Positions 36,763 to 47,781 of a stretch of 64,000 nucleotides of DNA are shown here, piece by piece. Origin of the DNA: Gossypium raimondii (lineage: Eukaryota; Streptophyta; Magnoliopsida; Malvales; Malvaceae); assembly GCF_025698545.1 (NCBI RefSeq), contig NC_068565.1:744001-808000 (forward strand), written 5' to 3'. Below the pieces are notes generated by a model that saw only the letters and a program-made list of their open reading frames with translations, ran no database searches and was not told the origin of the DNA. Every line of letters starts with the position of its first letter. The stretch's first letter is position 1. The position numbers and the translations under genes are program-made.

Positions 36763-39700
36763 ATGGAAAAAGTGAAGAAGAAAATAGGATCGTTTTCGTT
36801 TTGGAATTGGGTGATAGCTTCGATCATCTTCAGATTGATTCTAATTTACTTCCCCAAAAACCTCAATCTATCTTCTCGTCCCGAAGTTTCCACTCCGCTC
36901 ACCAGCTTCCGCCGCCGTAATCATCCTCTTTTTTTCTTTTCTCATTCACTATAAAAAAAAAAATCAAATTCCCTCTTCTTTTTAGCTTAATTTCCCCCCT
37001 TTATTTTGAATTTTTTGGGTGCAGTGGCTGAAGGTTACTGGTTAAAGCAGTCGTCTATGTCTTCTTATGCAGGTTTGTTCAACATTTTCATATTAATTCG
37101 ATAAAAAATTAGAAATGTACTTGATTTTTTTTTTGGTTTATGTTTTTCAGGATCTATGTACCATGGTTCACCTTTGTTATTGTCTCTTCTTGGTCCTCTC
37201 ACCGTTAAGAGGTGCCATTCAGCTCATTGTCTGACTCTAATCTTTTTTTTTTTAATTTACAGTTCTTATTGATTTTAGTAATTTGGGTTTTTTTTTTTGG
37301 GTGGTTCAGAATTGAAGGACAGCCAAATCATCTTTTGTACAGGTAAAACCTTTTCTGTTATTTGCATTAGTGATAATTTTGATGTGTTTTAAGGCAAAAT
37401 GTTGATAAATTCTTTAGTGGACTTTTGGAAAATGGCCATTGTTGTTTCTTAATAAAAATTGTGTATTTGTTTGCTCAGGTAGTTAATACCTACACATTTT
37501 TGGATACAGTTTGGTTTCTGTGATTGCAGATGTTGTTAGTGCAATGCTTATTCGTGCTACAGGGCAAAATCTTCGGCTCGCTTATCTTCGTAGTTTGGAA
37601 TCATTAGACCTTGTTAAACAAATAGATGTTTCAGGTAAATTCTTCAGTATGTGAAAATTATAGTTAAATGTATGTTTACTTCCTCTCTTTTTTTTCTTGT
37701 CTGAAGCTGATGAACTTAGTTATTGTTTTTCAACCAGAGTTCCTCTGTTCGGGAGATATTGCCGCTCTTATCTACTTATGTAATCCTTTCACGATAGTTG
37801 CATGTGTGGGCTTGTCGACATCACCAATTGAAAATATGGCTGTTATTCTGTGCCTTTATGGAGCATGCTCACGTAAGAGATTTCTAAAAGGCCGCAATGT
37901 CCTTCCTGATAGTTGATTACTGTGCTTCTATGTGTATGTGTATGTGTGTGTTTTCTTTGAACACTATTCTACTTTGTTTTGATTTCCTCTTCTGTTTCTT
38001 CATTGAATTTGTCACTTTGTTCTTGAGAAATAAATTCATATCTACTAATCTCTTGAATGCTTGTAAACCAATGGATTGAGAGTTCATTCTTATGGTGGTT
38101 AAAACCCTTTATTTCTGTGTCTGCTACAACTTCTGTTCATTGTTCCCATCTCATATCCTTATGCTACCTGATTTGTTAATCACAACCTTTAATCTCGAGT
38201 TAAAAATGGCATGGATATCAAGTATCTACATGCATTTGGAGTGTCTGACGCAAGCATCCTCAAAATTTTTAGCATATGGAATAGATAAACATCATACAAA
38301 TTTACATTTTTTATGATAACCTACTTTCACAATAAGTGTTTCAAATAATCAACTGTTCATTTTAATTAAGGGTAACCAAAAATGCACATAAGTGGCAGGG
38401 TTGAGATGCAGCTCAATGTTAAATGTTACTTGAGGGACAGAGTCAAGCCTGGGCAACATTTCGTTTGTTTTGGAGATGTTTCCAGCCTGTATCTATTTGT
38501 TGAAACAGTGTTTATGTGTGTGCTGCTACATTTTAATGTCGCTATAAATGGAAATTATTACACGTGGTTACTTTTGGATCATCATTTGTTGAAATTTTTC
38601 TGTGAAATTATGAGTTGGGATTAGCAACTATTAACATACATATGGATTTAGTGTGTATTTTGTACTCTTCTTGCATATTTTGGTACTGAATAATGCTTTT
38701 TATGGATTGCAGGACTTATTCCCTTGGCGGCTTTTGGGTGGGTCATTGCAACTCATTTGTCTCTTTATCCTGCTATTCTGATAATTCCGGTACATCTTTC
38801 TTTTTGTTATACCTATCTGTATCCATAGAATTGCTTAACATGCATGAGATAGTTTTCAAATTTCTTTGCTCAGCTTCCTCAACATAACAAAATCTCCAAG
38901 ACATATATTCATTGTTCAGTTTTCTCACAGGTGATCTTTTTATTAGGATGTGGTCCAGATTCTCCTCCTAGGAAATTGTTTCTGCAAAGGCACCAACAAA
39001 AAGAAGTGTTGAATCAGTCGAAGCTCCCTCCTGGTTTCTCATGGAGACCAATCATTCATTTTGCATTTTGGGCTTTTCTGTGGTCAGTCTATGTGTTGGT
39101 TCTGTGTGGCATTTCTTTGAAACAGTTTGGTGGTCTATGGGAGATGTTTAAAAGGTACCAATTATGTCATTAGACATTTTATTGCTTATAACTCAAACTA
39201 GATTGCCGTATAAAAAATTTTGACTGTTCATTATGTGTGGCTGGTTTTGTAGTACATATGGATTCATCCTCACCGTGGAAGATTTGTCTCCAAATATCGG
39301 TGTCTTATGGTGAGTTCAAATTTATCTTTGGGATACACAGCTTAAGTTGATCACAACTTACAGTCTCATGTCCCTGATATGTTGTGGCAGGTACTTCTTT
39401 GCCGAAGTTTTTGAATTTTTCAGGAACTTCTTTTTGATAGTTTTCCATGTCAATATTTTATTTATGATATTGCCATTAGCCATTCGGCTTCGACACCGGC
39501 CCTGCTACTTGGCTTTTGTATACGTTGCCATATGTTCCATGCTCAAGTCCTATCCATCAGTAAGTTCTTAGTGTATCTTTTTGGCTGTTCTACTTTTACC
39601 TTTTTTCTTCATAACTATTTTATGAAATTTTAACATGCAACACCATCAACTTGTGATTTTAGTTATGTACTACCCATACATGCGACATGAGCTAAATAAT

Positions 39701-41422
39701 AATATAGTTGGTGCAATAAAGTAGTTCCTCGAATTAGGGTAGATGATGAAGTGCACTTATTTTTTTTTCTAGATGCTTGTAATGCACTTGGTTAAATGAT
39801 GATTGCTGTAGCAGATAGTATCTTGGATAAAATCCACATTGAGTGAGTAAATATGTCACTCATGCCTTAATTAGCAATGTCAGATATGGAAACATGACTG
39901 CCTGTGCCACCCTCCTTGAGCATGAATATTATTTAAATATCCAAAACCAAAAGCATCCTTCAATGTTGGTCGAATGTTGCCATACTTTATTGACATTATA
40001 TTCTAGTTTGAATGCACTAGCTTCAATGATGTAAGTTTACTTGAGATGAGCTCTAAATATTGCTCGTCTCGGTTCACATTGCATCACCTATGCATGTAGT
40101 AACTGTGGCGAGATTGTGGCTTGTACAGTGTCATTTTCTTTCTGGAACGTTATTTTTCCTATTCATGAGAACTTGGTTTATTTAATATGACAAACCAGAT
40201 TGGTTATTCCCTAACCTTTTGTGCTTTAATATCAATTAGGTTGGAGATTCAGCACTGTACTTGGGTTTGTTGGGTTGGTTTGTTAACGAATTAGCAGGCA
40301 AGTTAATAGAATCTTTTCCGATATTGAATGAAAATTATCATTGTTTCGTATTTTAAGCCTTATCTCTTCCTTACAGATATGCAATTCTCTCTCTTCCTCT
40401 TCTGTGGATATGTCGGGGTTTCTCTTCTTAGCCCTGTCATGCACAACCTATGGATATGGAGGGTACATCTCTTCTTAATTCTTTAATATCTATGTTGCTC
40501 CGACTCTTCATTTTTCGTTAAGTACCCATGTTTGAAATCCGTGCTTGACATATTCTCGGACATGGGTATGGATATGACCCTCCAAAGGCTCTCCAAATGA
40601 AAATACACATAGGACACATACCCTTATCCAATGCTCACACAAGTCTGAGTAATGTAGCTTAGGACTGCTATTGACGTACTGAAATTTACAGGGCACAGGC
40701 AATGCAAACTTCTACTTCACGACAGCTATGGTTTATGCTTGCTTGCAGGTGAGTTACTTCTATTTTTGATTCATTGTTTTTTTATCTGTAACTTGCTATC
40801 AGTTGTTGAAAATGAAATTCCAATTTCAACAAATTAGCTTTCTTGTTATTTATGGACGATATTCCAAATGGCATTCGAAATTGTAATTTAGTCGATAAAA
40901 GTATCATGGAGGTCTTTGTATTAGAAGTCAGATTGCATTTTGCTCCATGTACTCAAAAAATGAGCAAATTAATCTTTGTATCTTAAGATCAAAGAGCAAA
41001 CTGATTCTTTTGTTAAAAATTTTGTCCATTTTTACCATTAAAAATTGGGCTAGGTTAGAATGAGGTACATGTGGCATGTCAGTGTAACTATCTAGTTTTT
41101 CTGTTAGCCATGTTAATTTTTAATTGTAGAAATGGATGAAAACTTTAATAGAAATGATCAATTTGCTCTTTTGTCTAACGTACAAGGATTAATTTGTCTA
41201 TTTTTTAAGTCAAAGGGACAATGCAATTTGATTTCTAGTACAAGGACCTCCATGGTAGTTGGAGAGTTTTTGTTTTCGAGGATATGAAGACATGATTATG
41301 CCCCTTACTTTGACCTTATTTTGCAGATTGTCTTAGTAGTTGAGGGTGTAAGCGCCATGTTAAACCACGACAGAAAGTTGAGAATCCTAATAACCGGCAA
41401 GCCCCAAGATGCCAAATCTTGA
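36763..41422 (+). CDS. PIG-U homologue, GPI transamidase subunit
   Basis: A multi-span ER membrane subunit of the complex that attaches GPI anchors to proteins. There are fourteen exons: 36763-36916, 37025-37072, 37151-37211, 37310-37342, 37510-37634, 37738-37872, 38713-38789, 38931-39154, 39253-39309, 39391-39559, 40240-40297, 40377-40462, 40692-40748, 41327-41422. They sum to 1380 nt (459 aa) with one frame throughout, close to the plant orthologues. Conserved stretches are EDLSPNIGVLWYFFAEVF, FFRNFFLIVFHVNI, PLAIRLRHRP, SYPSVGDSALYL, SPVMHNLWIWRGTGNANF and VSAMLNHDRKLR. All introns are GT-AG except intron 11, which begins GC (40298-40299) at a strong GCAAGT donor. Intron 13 contains a MITE. 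The start ATG follows a poly-A run and gives a lysine-rich N-terminus before the first hydrophobic segment. Confidence 0.92.
40897..41258. mobile_element. AAAAGTACCATGGAGG-family MITE in PIG-U intron 13
   Basis: The left end AAAAGTATCATGGAGGTC pairs with the right end, reverse-complemented, TACCATGGAGGTCCTTGTAC. Body phrases GATTGCATTTTGCTCC and TGAGCAAATTAATCTTTGTA recur inverted. The consensus GT-AG borders of the intron are outside it. Confidence 0.65.
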
Positions 41423-43267
41423 TTTCTTTTCATGCACCATACCTATCTCCGGTTTCTTCAGCTTATTATTTTGGCACTACGACTACTACGAAGATGATGA
41501 TCCTTCCCCGGCAGGTTTGTGCCCACCACCATATCTTTGCTCTCAGCATTGTTGTATTGTATCAAGATCATTGCTTACCATCACCGTCACTAGAGTTTGT
41601 CGGAAAATGATCATTCATTCCTGTTTGTTTCAGTACATCTGTTAGATGATGAATGGTTGTTGATAACCTAAAAAAGTACTGAATTTTTTCCATCACCCAT
41701 TAAAGGTGTCAAAATTTCCTTCAAATTGTGTTGTTAAAACCTTCAAACTTTTCAATAGAGAGTAGAGGCTTTTTTTCCACATTTTATGAAAATTTCCTTC
41801 AAATTGTGTTGCCAAGTTGTGTTTATGGATTGGATTGAGTCATGGTTTGGATTTTTTTAAAACCTTTTTGGATTTGTTCTTATCTAAGTCCGGTTTAGGT
41901 TTGATCGGCTCGAATGTTTGTTTTATTATTTATAATAATAATAAAAATAAAATTTATTATAATATTAATTTTTTTAAATTAAAAAATAATAATTTGGGTT
42001 GAGTTGGCAAATTATATTTATATATGAGTATGTATCCGAAATAGTTGTTTGACATCTGACCAACATACTAATGATTTAATGGTCGCTCAAACTCGAGTTA
42101 GAGTGTCTGTTCAATGTTTTTTATATTTATATATTTGAAGATCATATTTACATGTTCATATTTGAGTATATATTAAGTGTCGCCCTTCACCATGGATGCG
42201 TCCCCGGTCACTAATATTCCTTTATTTGGTTAAATATCTAATTTAGTTTTTTTTTTTTAAATTTTTAGATTTTAAAATTCAAATCCCACATTTGATAGCA
42301 ATGTATCGGAAAAAAATGACATTATAATAAACTTAACTTGATGCATTTAACTAGAAGACTAATTTGACAAGGTACAATAAAGCAATCTACTTAATACTTT
42401 CACCAAACATGATAATAATAATTTAACATTGCGGGTATAAAAACCTGAATGAAACCCACACATTATAATTAATGGTGAAACTTAAATTCAAATATTCAAG
42501 GTCCGAAGTTTCAGCCTTTGCTACCAATTGAGTACATTATAGAATAATGTTACACATCGAGTGGTATAAAAGGTTTTAAGTAGGTCTAAGGTTCGATTTG
42601 ACTTTCAATTTAATCGATGTCCGATGTAACTATTGGGTACCGAAAAAAAAAATTGCACTAACATAAACACCTCTACTTTCTTTTGAATCTTAATTGACAA
42701 TAATGCCCACAACAACATTGGATATCCCCGTACAAACTAATGAAAATTAATTGTAATTTGATTAGTTCCCGACTCAATCAGTTCAACCATTTTATTTGGA
42801 TTCATATATCGATTAGTTCTTGTTTAATCGATCAATCCAATTCGATTCCAACGACTATGAAAAATAGAACTTGAAGAGTTATTCCACTCATTTATTAGTT
42901 CTTGTTTAATTGATTAATATAATTCGATTCCAACGATTACGAAAAATAGAACTTGAAGAGTTATGTCACTTGGCTCAACACGACTCTTGATTTAGTCGAG
43001 ATATAATGTAGTTAACAGTTTCTTTTGAATCTTAAATGACAATAATACGCACAATAACATTTGATATCCCCATATACAGACTAACGGAAACCAGCTGTAA
43101 TTTAACTGAAAAACCGTCCTTTTCCGTCCACCCAATAAAAAGAGTTGCCACTTTCGTCTGGTTCATTCCGTCACCAAGCAAATAATTTCCCGGCCCGCAC
43201 ACAAACAGAAAAAAGCAAGAGAGAGAAAAAAAGGGAGGGAAAACCCTAGAGAGAGAAAGACGGAGAA
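41423..43267. other. Intergenic stretch before the first J-like gene, with a duplicated upstream region
   Basis: The first few hundred bases are probably PIG-U 3' UTR. Upstream of the J-like gene, the block at about 42669-42765 (TTTCTTTTGAATCTTAA, GACAATAAT, GATATCCCC) recurs at about 43014-43110. Between them a shorter 81-bp unit (ATTAGTTCTTGTTTAAT to ACTTGAAGAGTTAT) occurs twice, at about 42814 and 42895. The last 150 bp match the promoter and leader of the paralogue at 60 kb. Confidence 0.5.
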
Positions 43268-44872
43268 ATGGACGGCAGCAACTCTACGGAGGCGGAGCGG
43301 TGGCTGACCATAGCGGAGAAGCTACTCGCGTCACGTGACTTTCACGGGACAAGGACTTTCGCAATCCGAGCTCGAGAATCGGCTCCTGTCCTCGCCGATC
43401 AAATCCTCGCCGTGACAGATACTCTCTTAGCCGCACAAGCCAATCCTCATGACTGGTACGGGATTCTTCAACTCATTCCTTTAACTCAGTCCATGGAAGT
43501 AGTGGCGAGTCAGTATAGGAAACTCGCTATTCTTTTGAATCCTGCGGAGAATACGCTTTCGTTTGCAGATCAGGCGTTTCGATTAGTTTCTGAAGCTTGG
43601 AATGTGTTGTCTAATCCTTCTAAGAAGCTTATTTATGATAATGAGTTGAGATTTCTTCAGTTTGGTCCGGTGAGTCAGATGAATCAACTCGGCCAGTTCA
43701 ATCAGCAGCATTACCATCATCAACCAGAGCTTCAACAGCAACAGCAACCGCAAACGCAGATGCTGTTCATGCAACCGCAACCTCCTCCACCGCCTAAAGA
43801 AACGCAAACGCTGTTTATGCAAACGCCGCAGAAGGAAACGCAAACGCAAGTTACGCAGTCACTATTTGTGAGAAGTCCTAGGAGTAATAACAAAGATGGA
43901 AACGCGGAATTAGAAGGAGGAAGACAGCTGGGTTTAAGTAATACTCTACCTGAGTCAACTCGGCCGGCTGAGTCAGCTTGGACGAGGCAGATTTATCAGT
44001 TAGGTTTAGCTGAGCCGAGTCAGGTTAATCAGACAGGATCAGTTGGTTCGAGCCATATTAGTTGGCCGGAGCCTATACGGCCTAGCCAGATTAATCGGCC
44101 TGAGCCTATTCGGGCGAGCCAGGTTAATCAGCCAGGAACATCTAGCTCTAGTCAGTTTAATCTGACTCAGCCGACTCGGACGGGTCAGATCAATAACACA
44201 GCATCTCCTTCTCCTCCTCCTAATCCTTCTCCTCCTACTTCTACTACGGAGCGTAGTCGGGCAGAGCCAACTAGTGTGACTCAGAAAACCAATTTAACTC
44301 GTCCTGATGAAGCTACTGAGTCAGAGGGACCGGCATTCTGGACGCCAACTAGTGTGACTCAGAAAACAAATTCGACTCGTCCTAATGAAGCTATTGAGTC
44401 AGAGGGACCGGCTTTCTGGACACCAACTAGTGTGACTCAGAAAACAAATTCGGCTCGTCCTAATCAAGCTACTGAGTCGGAAGGACCGGCTTTCTGGACG
44501 GCATGTCCGTACTGTTACGTTCTCTACGAGTATCCAAATGCGTACAAGGATTGTACACTTAGGTGTCAGACTAAGAACTGCCGGAGAGCTTTCCATGCTA
44601 TGGTGATACCTTCGCCGCCATTCAACGGAAATGACACATATTTCTGCTGTTGGGGGTTTTATCCCTTAGGATTTTCCGGGAATGGTAAGAATATGGGCCG
44701 TAAATTTCCCAGTTGGTCACCAATTTCCTCCGTGTTTACTTGCTCTAACAACAAGGATGAAGGAAAACAAAAGAACCCCAAAAAATCTGCTCCAAGAGTG
44801 TTTTATGATGAAAATGATGTATATGTTGAGATTTCTGATCCGAGTATGGGTTCTGAGGATAATGATGAATGA
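43268..44872 (+). CDS. J-like domain and zinc beta-ribbon protein, copy 1, short tail
   Basis: Single-exon, 534 aa. Residues about 61-127 match the plant J-protein group (DWYGILQL, YRKLAILLNP, FRLVSEAWNVLS, KLIYDNEL). The HPD tripeptide that activates Hsp70 is replaced by NPA at 91-93, so co-chaperone activity is doubtful. A Q/P-rich middle follows, then six 11-residue repeats (43988 on, type QVNQTGSVGSS), then three 26-residue repeats (44267-44500, each ending GPAFWT). The third leads into a zinc ribbon with C413-x2-C416 and C433-x4-C438. The protein ends shortly after EISDPSMGSEDND, where the paralogue continues for about 130 residues. DNA homology to that longer tail continues past the stop, so a frameshift shortened this copy. 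The family is known but its function is not. Confidence 0.85.
   Translation: MDGSNSTEAERWLTIAEKLLASRDFHGTRTFAIRARESAPVLADQILAVTDTLLAAQANPHDWYGILQLIPLTQSMEVVASQYRKLAILLNPAENTLSFADQAFRLVSEAWNVLSNPSKKLIYDNELRFLQFGPVSQMNQLGQFNQQHYHHQPELQQQQQPQTQMLFMQPQPPPPPKETQTLFMQTPQKETQTQVTQSLFVRSPRSNNKDGNAELEGGRQLGLSNTLPESTRPAESAWTRQIYQLGLAEPSQVNQTGSVGSSHISWPEPIRPSQINRPEPIRASQVNQPGTSSSSQFNLTQPTRTGQINNTASPSPPPNPSPPTSTTERSRAEPTSVTQKTNLTRPDEATESEGPAFWTPTSVTQKTNSTRPNEAIESEGPAFWTPTSVTQKTNSARPNQATESEGPAFWTACPYCYVLYEYPNAYKDCTLRCQTKNCRRAFHAMVIPSPPFNGNDTYFCCWGFYPLGFSGNGKNMGRKFPSWSPISSVFTCSNNKDEGKQKNPKKSAPRVFYDENDVYVEISDPSMGSEDNDE
43988..44206 (+). repeat. 11-residue (33-bp) coding repeat, copy 1 gene
   Basis: Units begin at 43988, 44021, 44054, 44087, 44120 and 44153, with a partial one at 44186. 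Each encodes an 11-mer starting with Q (or H) then I/V/F then usually N: QIYQLGLAEPS, QVNQTGSVGSS, HISWPEPIRPS, QINRPEPIRAS, QVNQPGTSSSS, QFNLTQPTRTG. Confidence 0.8.
44267..44500 (+). repeat. Three 78-bp coding repeats ending in FWT
   Basis: Units 44267-44344, 44345-44422 and 44423-44500 encode PTSVTQKTN...ESEGPAFWT. They are close to identical in DNA, so the expansion is recent. Only the last FWT is followed by the cysteines of a zinc ribbon. The paralogue has a single such lead-in before each of its two ribbons. Confidence 0.85.
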
Positions 44873-45270
44873 CCAGAAAAATGAAAGAACGACAAAAAAA
44901 AAGGCGGAGAATGCTGAGGGTAAAGGATCTATGGGGGAGAAATGCAATGAAACATAGACTGAAGTAAGGGAGTAATGAATAATGACCAAGTTTAATATTG
45001 GTCTTTCTGCTAATTGTAGTAAATAATTGGCTATTGAAAACTTGATGGACATTAGAGGCCATGGATGAGAAATACTCCTAAATTGCTTCAGGTTATCATG
45101 TTTACTGCTTTTCTGTTTGTTTCAGTCTTGTACTGTAATTTGAATTGCTATATTTTACTGGTTTAGGGGTTTCAATTGTAGTCAAAGCTTCTTTGTTGTA
45201 TATAGTCCGTTTTTTATGATTTTGTTTATATGGTGTGTGTTGATAATGAGTTATGGTACGAGTTTTTTGG

Positions 45271-45649
45271 AATTAAAAGATGTTAGGATTATTGTTGTAT
45301 AGCAAGGGTTTTACTTCAGGTTTTTATTTCACTGATATTCTGTCAATTTTGGGCCGGTATTGCAATTTGAATTGCCATTTTTGCTTTCATTGTGGCTTTA
45401 TTATTCGGGGTTGTGCCGTATTTTATTTTCCATACCATAGTAAAAAGCTTCTTTATTGTAGCAATTAAAAAGATGTTATGGTTATTGTTGTATAGCAAGG
45501 GTTTTACTTCAGGTTTTTATATTCACTGATATTCTGTCTGTTTCGATCTGGTATTGCATTTTGAATTGCTACTTTTGCTTGTTTCGTGGTTTTATTATTC
45601 GGTCATGCCGTAGTTTATTTTCCATTCCATAGTAAAAGCTTCTTTATTA
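45271..45649. repeat. 192-bp tandem duplication downstream of J-like copy 1
   Basis: Units 45271-45462 and 45463-45649 share AATTAAAAGATGTTA, GTATAGCAAGGGTTTTACTT, CACTGATATTCTGTC and AGCTTCTTTATT. Weaker fragments before (about 45120) and after (about 45770-45810) suggest further degenerate units. Confidence 0.7.
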
Positions 45650-47033
45650 TATATAATCTGTTCTCTTTGCTATCGGGTTTATCATGAATCATGATTAATT
45701 TGAGGTGAGGCAATTTATGATTTTGATTGAGTTTTATTTAATGTTATGTTGTTTTTGCTGATGAGAACCAAATTATGGTATGAGTTTTTGGAACTAAAAA
45801 GATGTTATGGTTTCTAATTTGATGTTTATGGATGGTGTGGAGTATCAGTTTATTTTTCGTATAACAGTAAGTTGTTTTCTTGAGTAATGTCTAAGGTGAG
45901 ATCTTATTATTGTGGGATTCTGAAGGATCTTTTTTAAATCAACGACTGCTGTTAAAGGACAGAAATGGAAGAGACTGTAGCCGTTTGATCAAGGCACATC
46001 AGAAACTAGGAACTTGTGCTGGTGAGTTGGAACTTGTTAAATTTGTTACCGTATATGTTTTTTTTCTGGAAAACAGTTTGTCTCCTTCTTTAGTGTTGAA
46101 ATTGGTTGAATTGGTTAAAAAGTAAACTCAGGTTTCTAAACGTAATTCTATGAGGCATGATCACTGGTAGATTGGTGTTTCTTTTTCTTCCTTTTTTTTC
46201 AACTGATCCCACTATACCTATTAGATTTGTTTCAAAGAATATCAGAGTTGGCAAATTCCTTCTTGTTTGGAGAGGATTCATTGCTTTTAGGGTATTTTTG
46301 TGTAACTATCAGTATTTGTTGCCTTTTATGGTCATTATTGATTGCTTGGAATGACACTGGTTGTATTGGAAATATGGGGTTCTAATCTCTGGTACGGTAT
46401 ACTTAATTTTTTTTCTAAAGCTTTGTACGTATCCATTCCTGTATTCGAATATGTATCGGATACGAAACTGAAGAATCAGAGTAACATAGGTGGGTTAGGA
46501 TTGTTTGTTATTACATTCGCTTGTGACATTCGTCTTTTGCCTGCATTGAGATTTCGGTATTGCAGCATGGACATCTTATTACCACGGCATCAACGATCAA
46601 GTTTCGGGATTTCACCAAGACAGTCAAACCGGAAGAAAGGTAACTTATTCTGTCAAATTACTATGTTCTAAACAATATCTGTAGGAAGCACATACTTTAC
46701 ATTCTTGGTCTGATTTTTTTTTCTTTTTGGTATCATATTATCTGTGTTTAATATTTGTGTTGGATTATATATACGTACTTTCCACATGCGCATTAAATGG
46801 TGCCATGTGAGACTTAATGATAAAAACGGAACAAATCATTTATTTAATGATCATATGTTAGATTTTTAAAATTCGATAATCATAATGTAATTTAAATTAT
46901 ACACGAGTAAACTTATAACTTATTCTGATATAAATTATTACAAATCTTGTACTTGTATACTCTGTATTCTACACAAGATAATAAAATCCCATATAATATG
47001 AATATTATTTAATTATACAAATAATTACAATTC

Positions 47034-47508
47034 GGGTAAATTATATCAAGGTTATATGTTTTGATTGATAAGTTTAGAAAGTTGCAACATTTTATTGAAT
47101 TATTTAAAGGTTTTCATTTAAATTATTAATTTATTTGAAGGTTATATTTTAAGTTATTGAGCTGTTAAGTTATTTGTTTAAAAAGAAAGTTTGGCTAGCG
47201 AGCTCTAAATGATGATTTGAGTGAGTAAAAAAATTTATTTTATATCCAAGTCGATCTAATGGTCAGTATTAAAGATAGGAAAAGAAAGCCGTTTAGATTT
47301 TAGCCCGTAAATTTGTAATGTTGAAAGTTCTTTCATGCAAAAAACTAAACCATGGAGAATGAGGAAAACTTTCGATTAGTACAAACAATGCAAATAGAGA
47401 AACCATATAACATTGATTTTAAAAGTCCAATAATTTAAATGAAAATTTTCAAATAATCAGTGACCATTTTATAATTTTTTAAAATTAAATGACTAAAATA
47501 TAAATATA
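47034..47508. mobile_element. GGGTAAATTA-family MITE upstream of the LRR pseudogene
   Basis: It carries family phrases in order: GGGTAAATTATATCAAGG, CATTTAAATTATTAATTTA, TATCCAAGTCGATCTAATGG, AAAGAAAGCCGTTTAGAT, CAGTGACCATTTTATAATTT. It gives the empty-site order used to recognise the nested insertion at 29.1 kb. The right end runs into an (AT)n tract. Confidence 0.5.
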
Positions 47509-47781
47509 TATATATAGTACACTTAGATTGTATGCCTGTGATAAGTATCTCATATAGTACACTTAGATTTGTATGCTTGTGATAAATATCTCATATGGTA
47601 AGAAACCCCGATGATCCAACGAAACAAATGATGCCGACCTTTTGATTATTAAGTCAACGATCCTTTATTCAAGGAAAATTGGATCCATAATTCGAATAAC
47701 AAAACAAACAATGATTCTGTCATTAAAACTTGAACTGAGCCATTTGCAGAAAAGTACACCGTATCTTCCCCAAATCTCTAT

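Larger units (their letters stand above)
44873..47780. other. Downstream stretch of the first J-like gene
   Basis: The first 100-150 bp are homologous to the 3' coding part of the paralogue and then decay. A direct duplication lies at 45.27-45.65 kb. Short open stretches with splice-like borders at about 45950-46020 and 46566-46639 may be untranslated or non-coding exons; no protein family was recognised. A GGGTAAATT-family MITE lies at 47.03-47.51 kb. Confidence 0.45.

Noticed and set aside
37897-38624. Chains of short open frames inside PIG-U intron 6
   Set aside because: No splice logic, no family match, and the flanking exons join in frame without them.
46342-46671. 109-codon open frame with an exon-like segment at 46566-46639
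   Set aside because: Acceptor and donor look acceptable, but no recognised protein and no partner exons; kept only as a possible untranslated exon.
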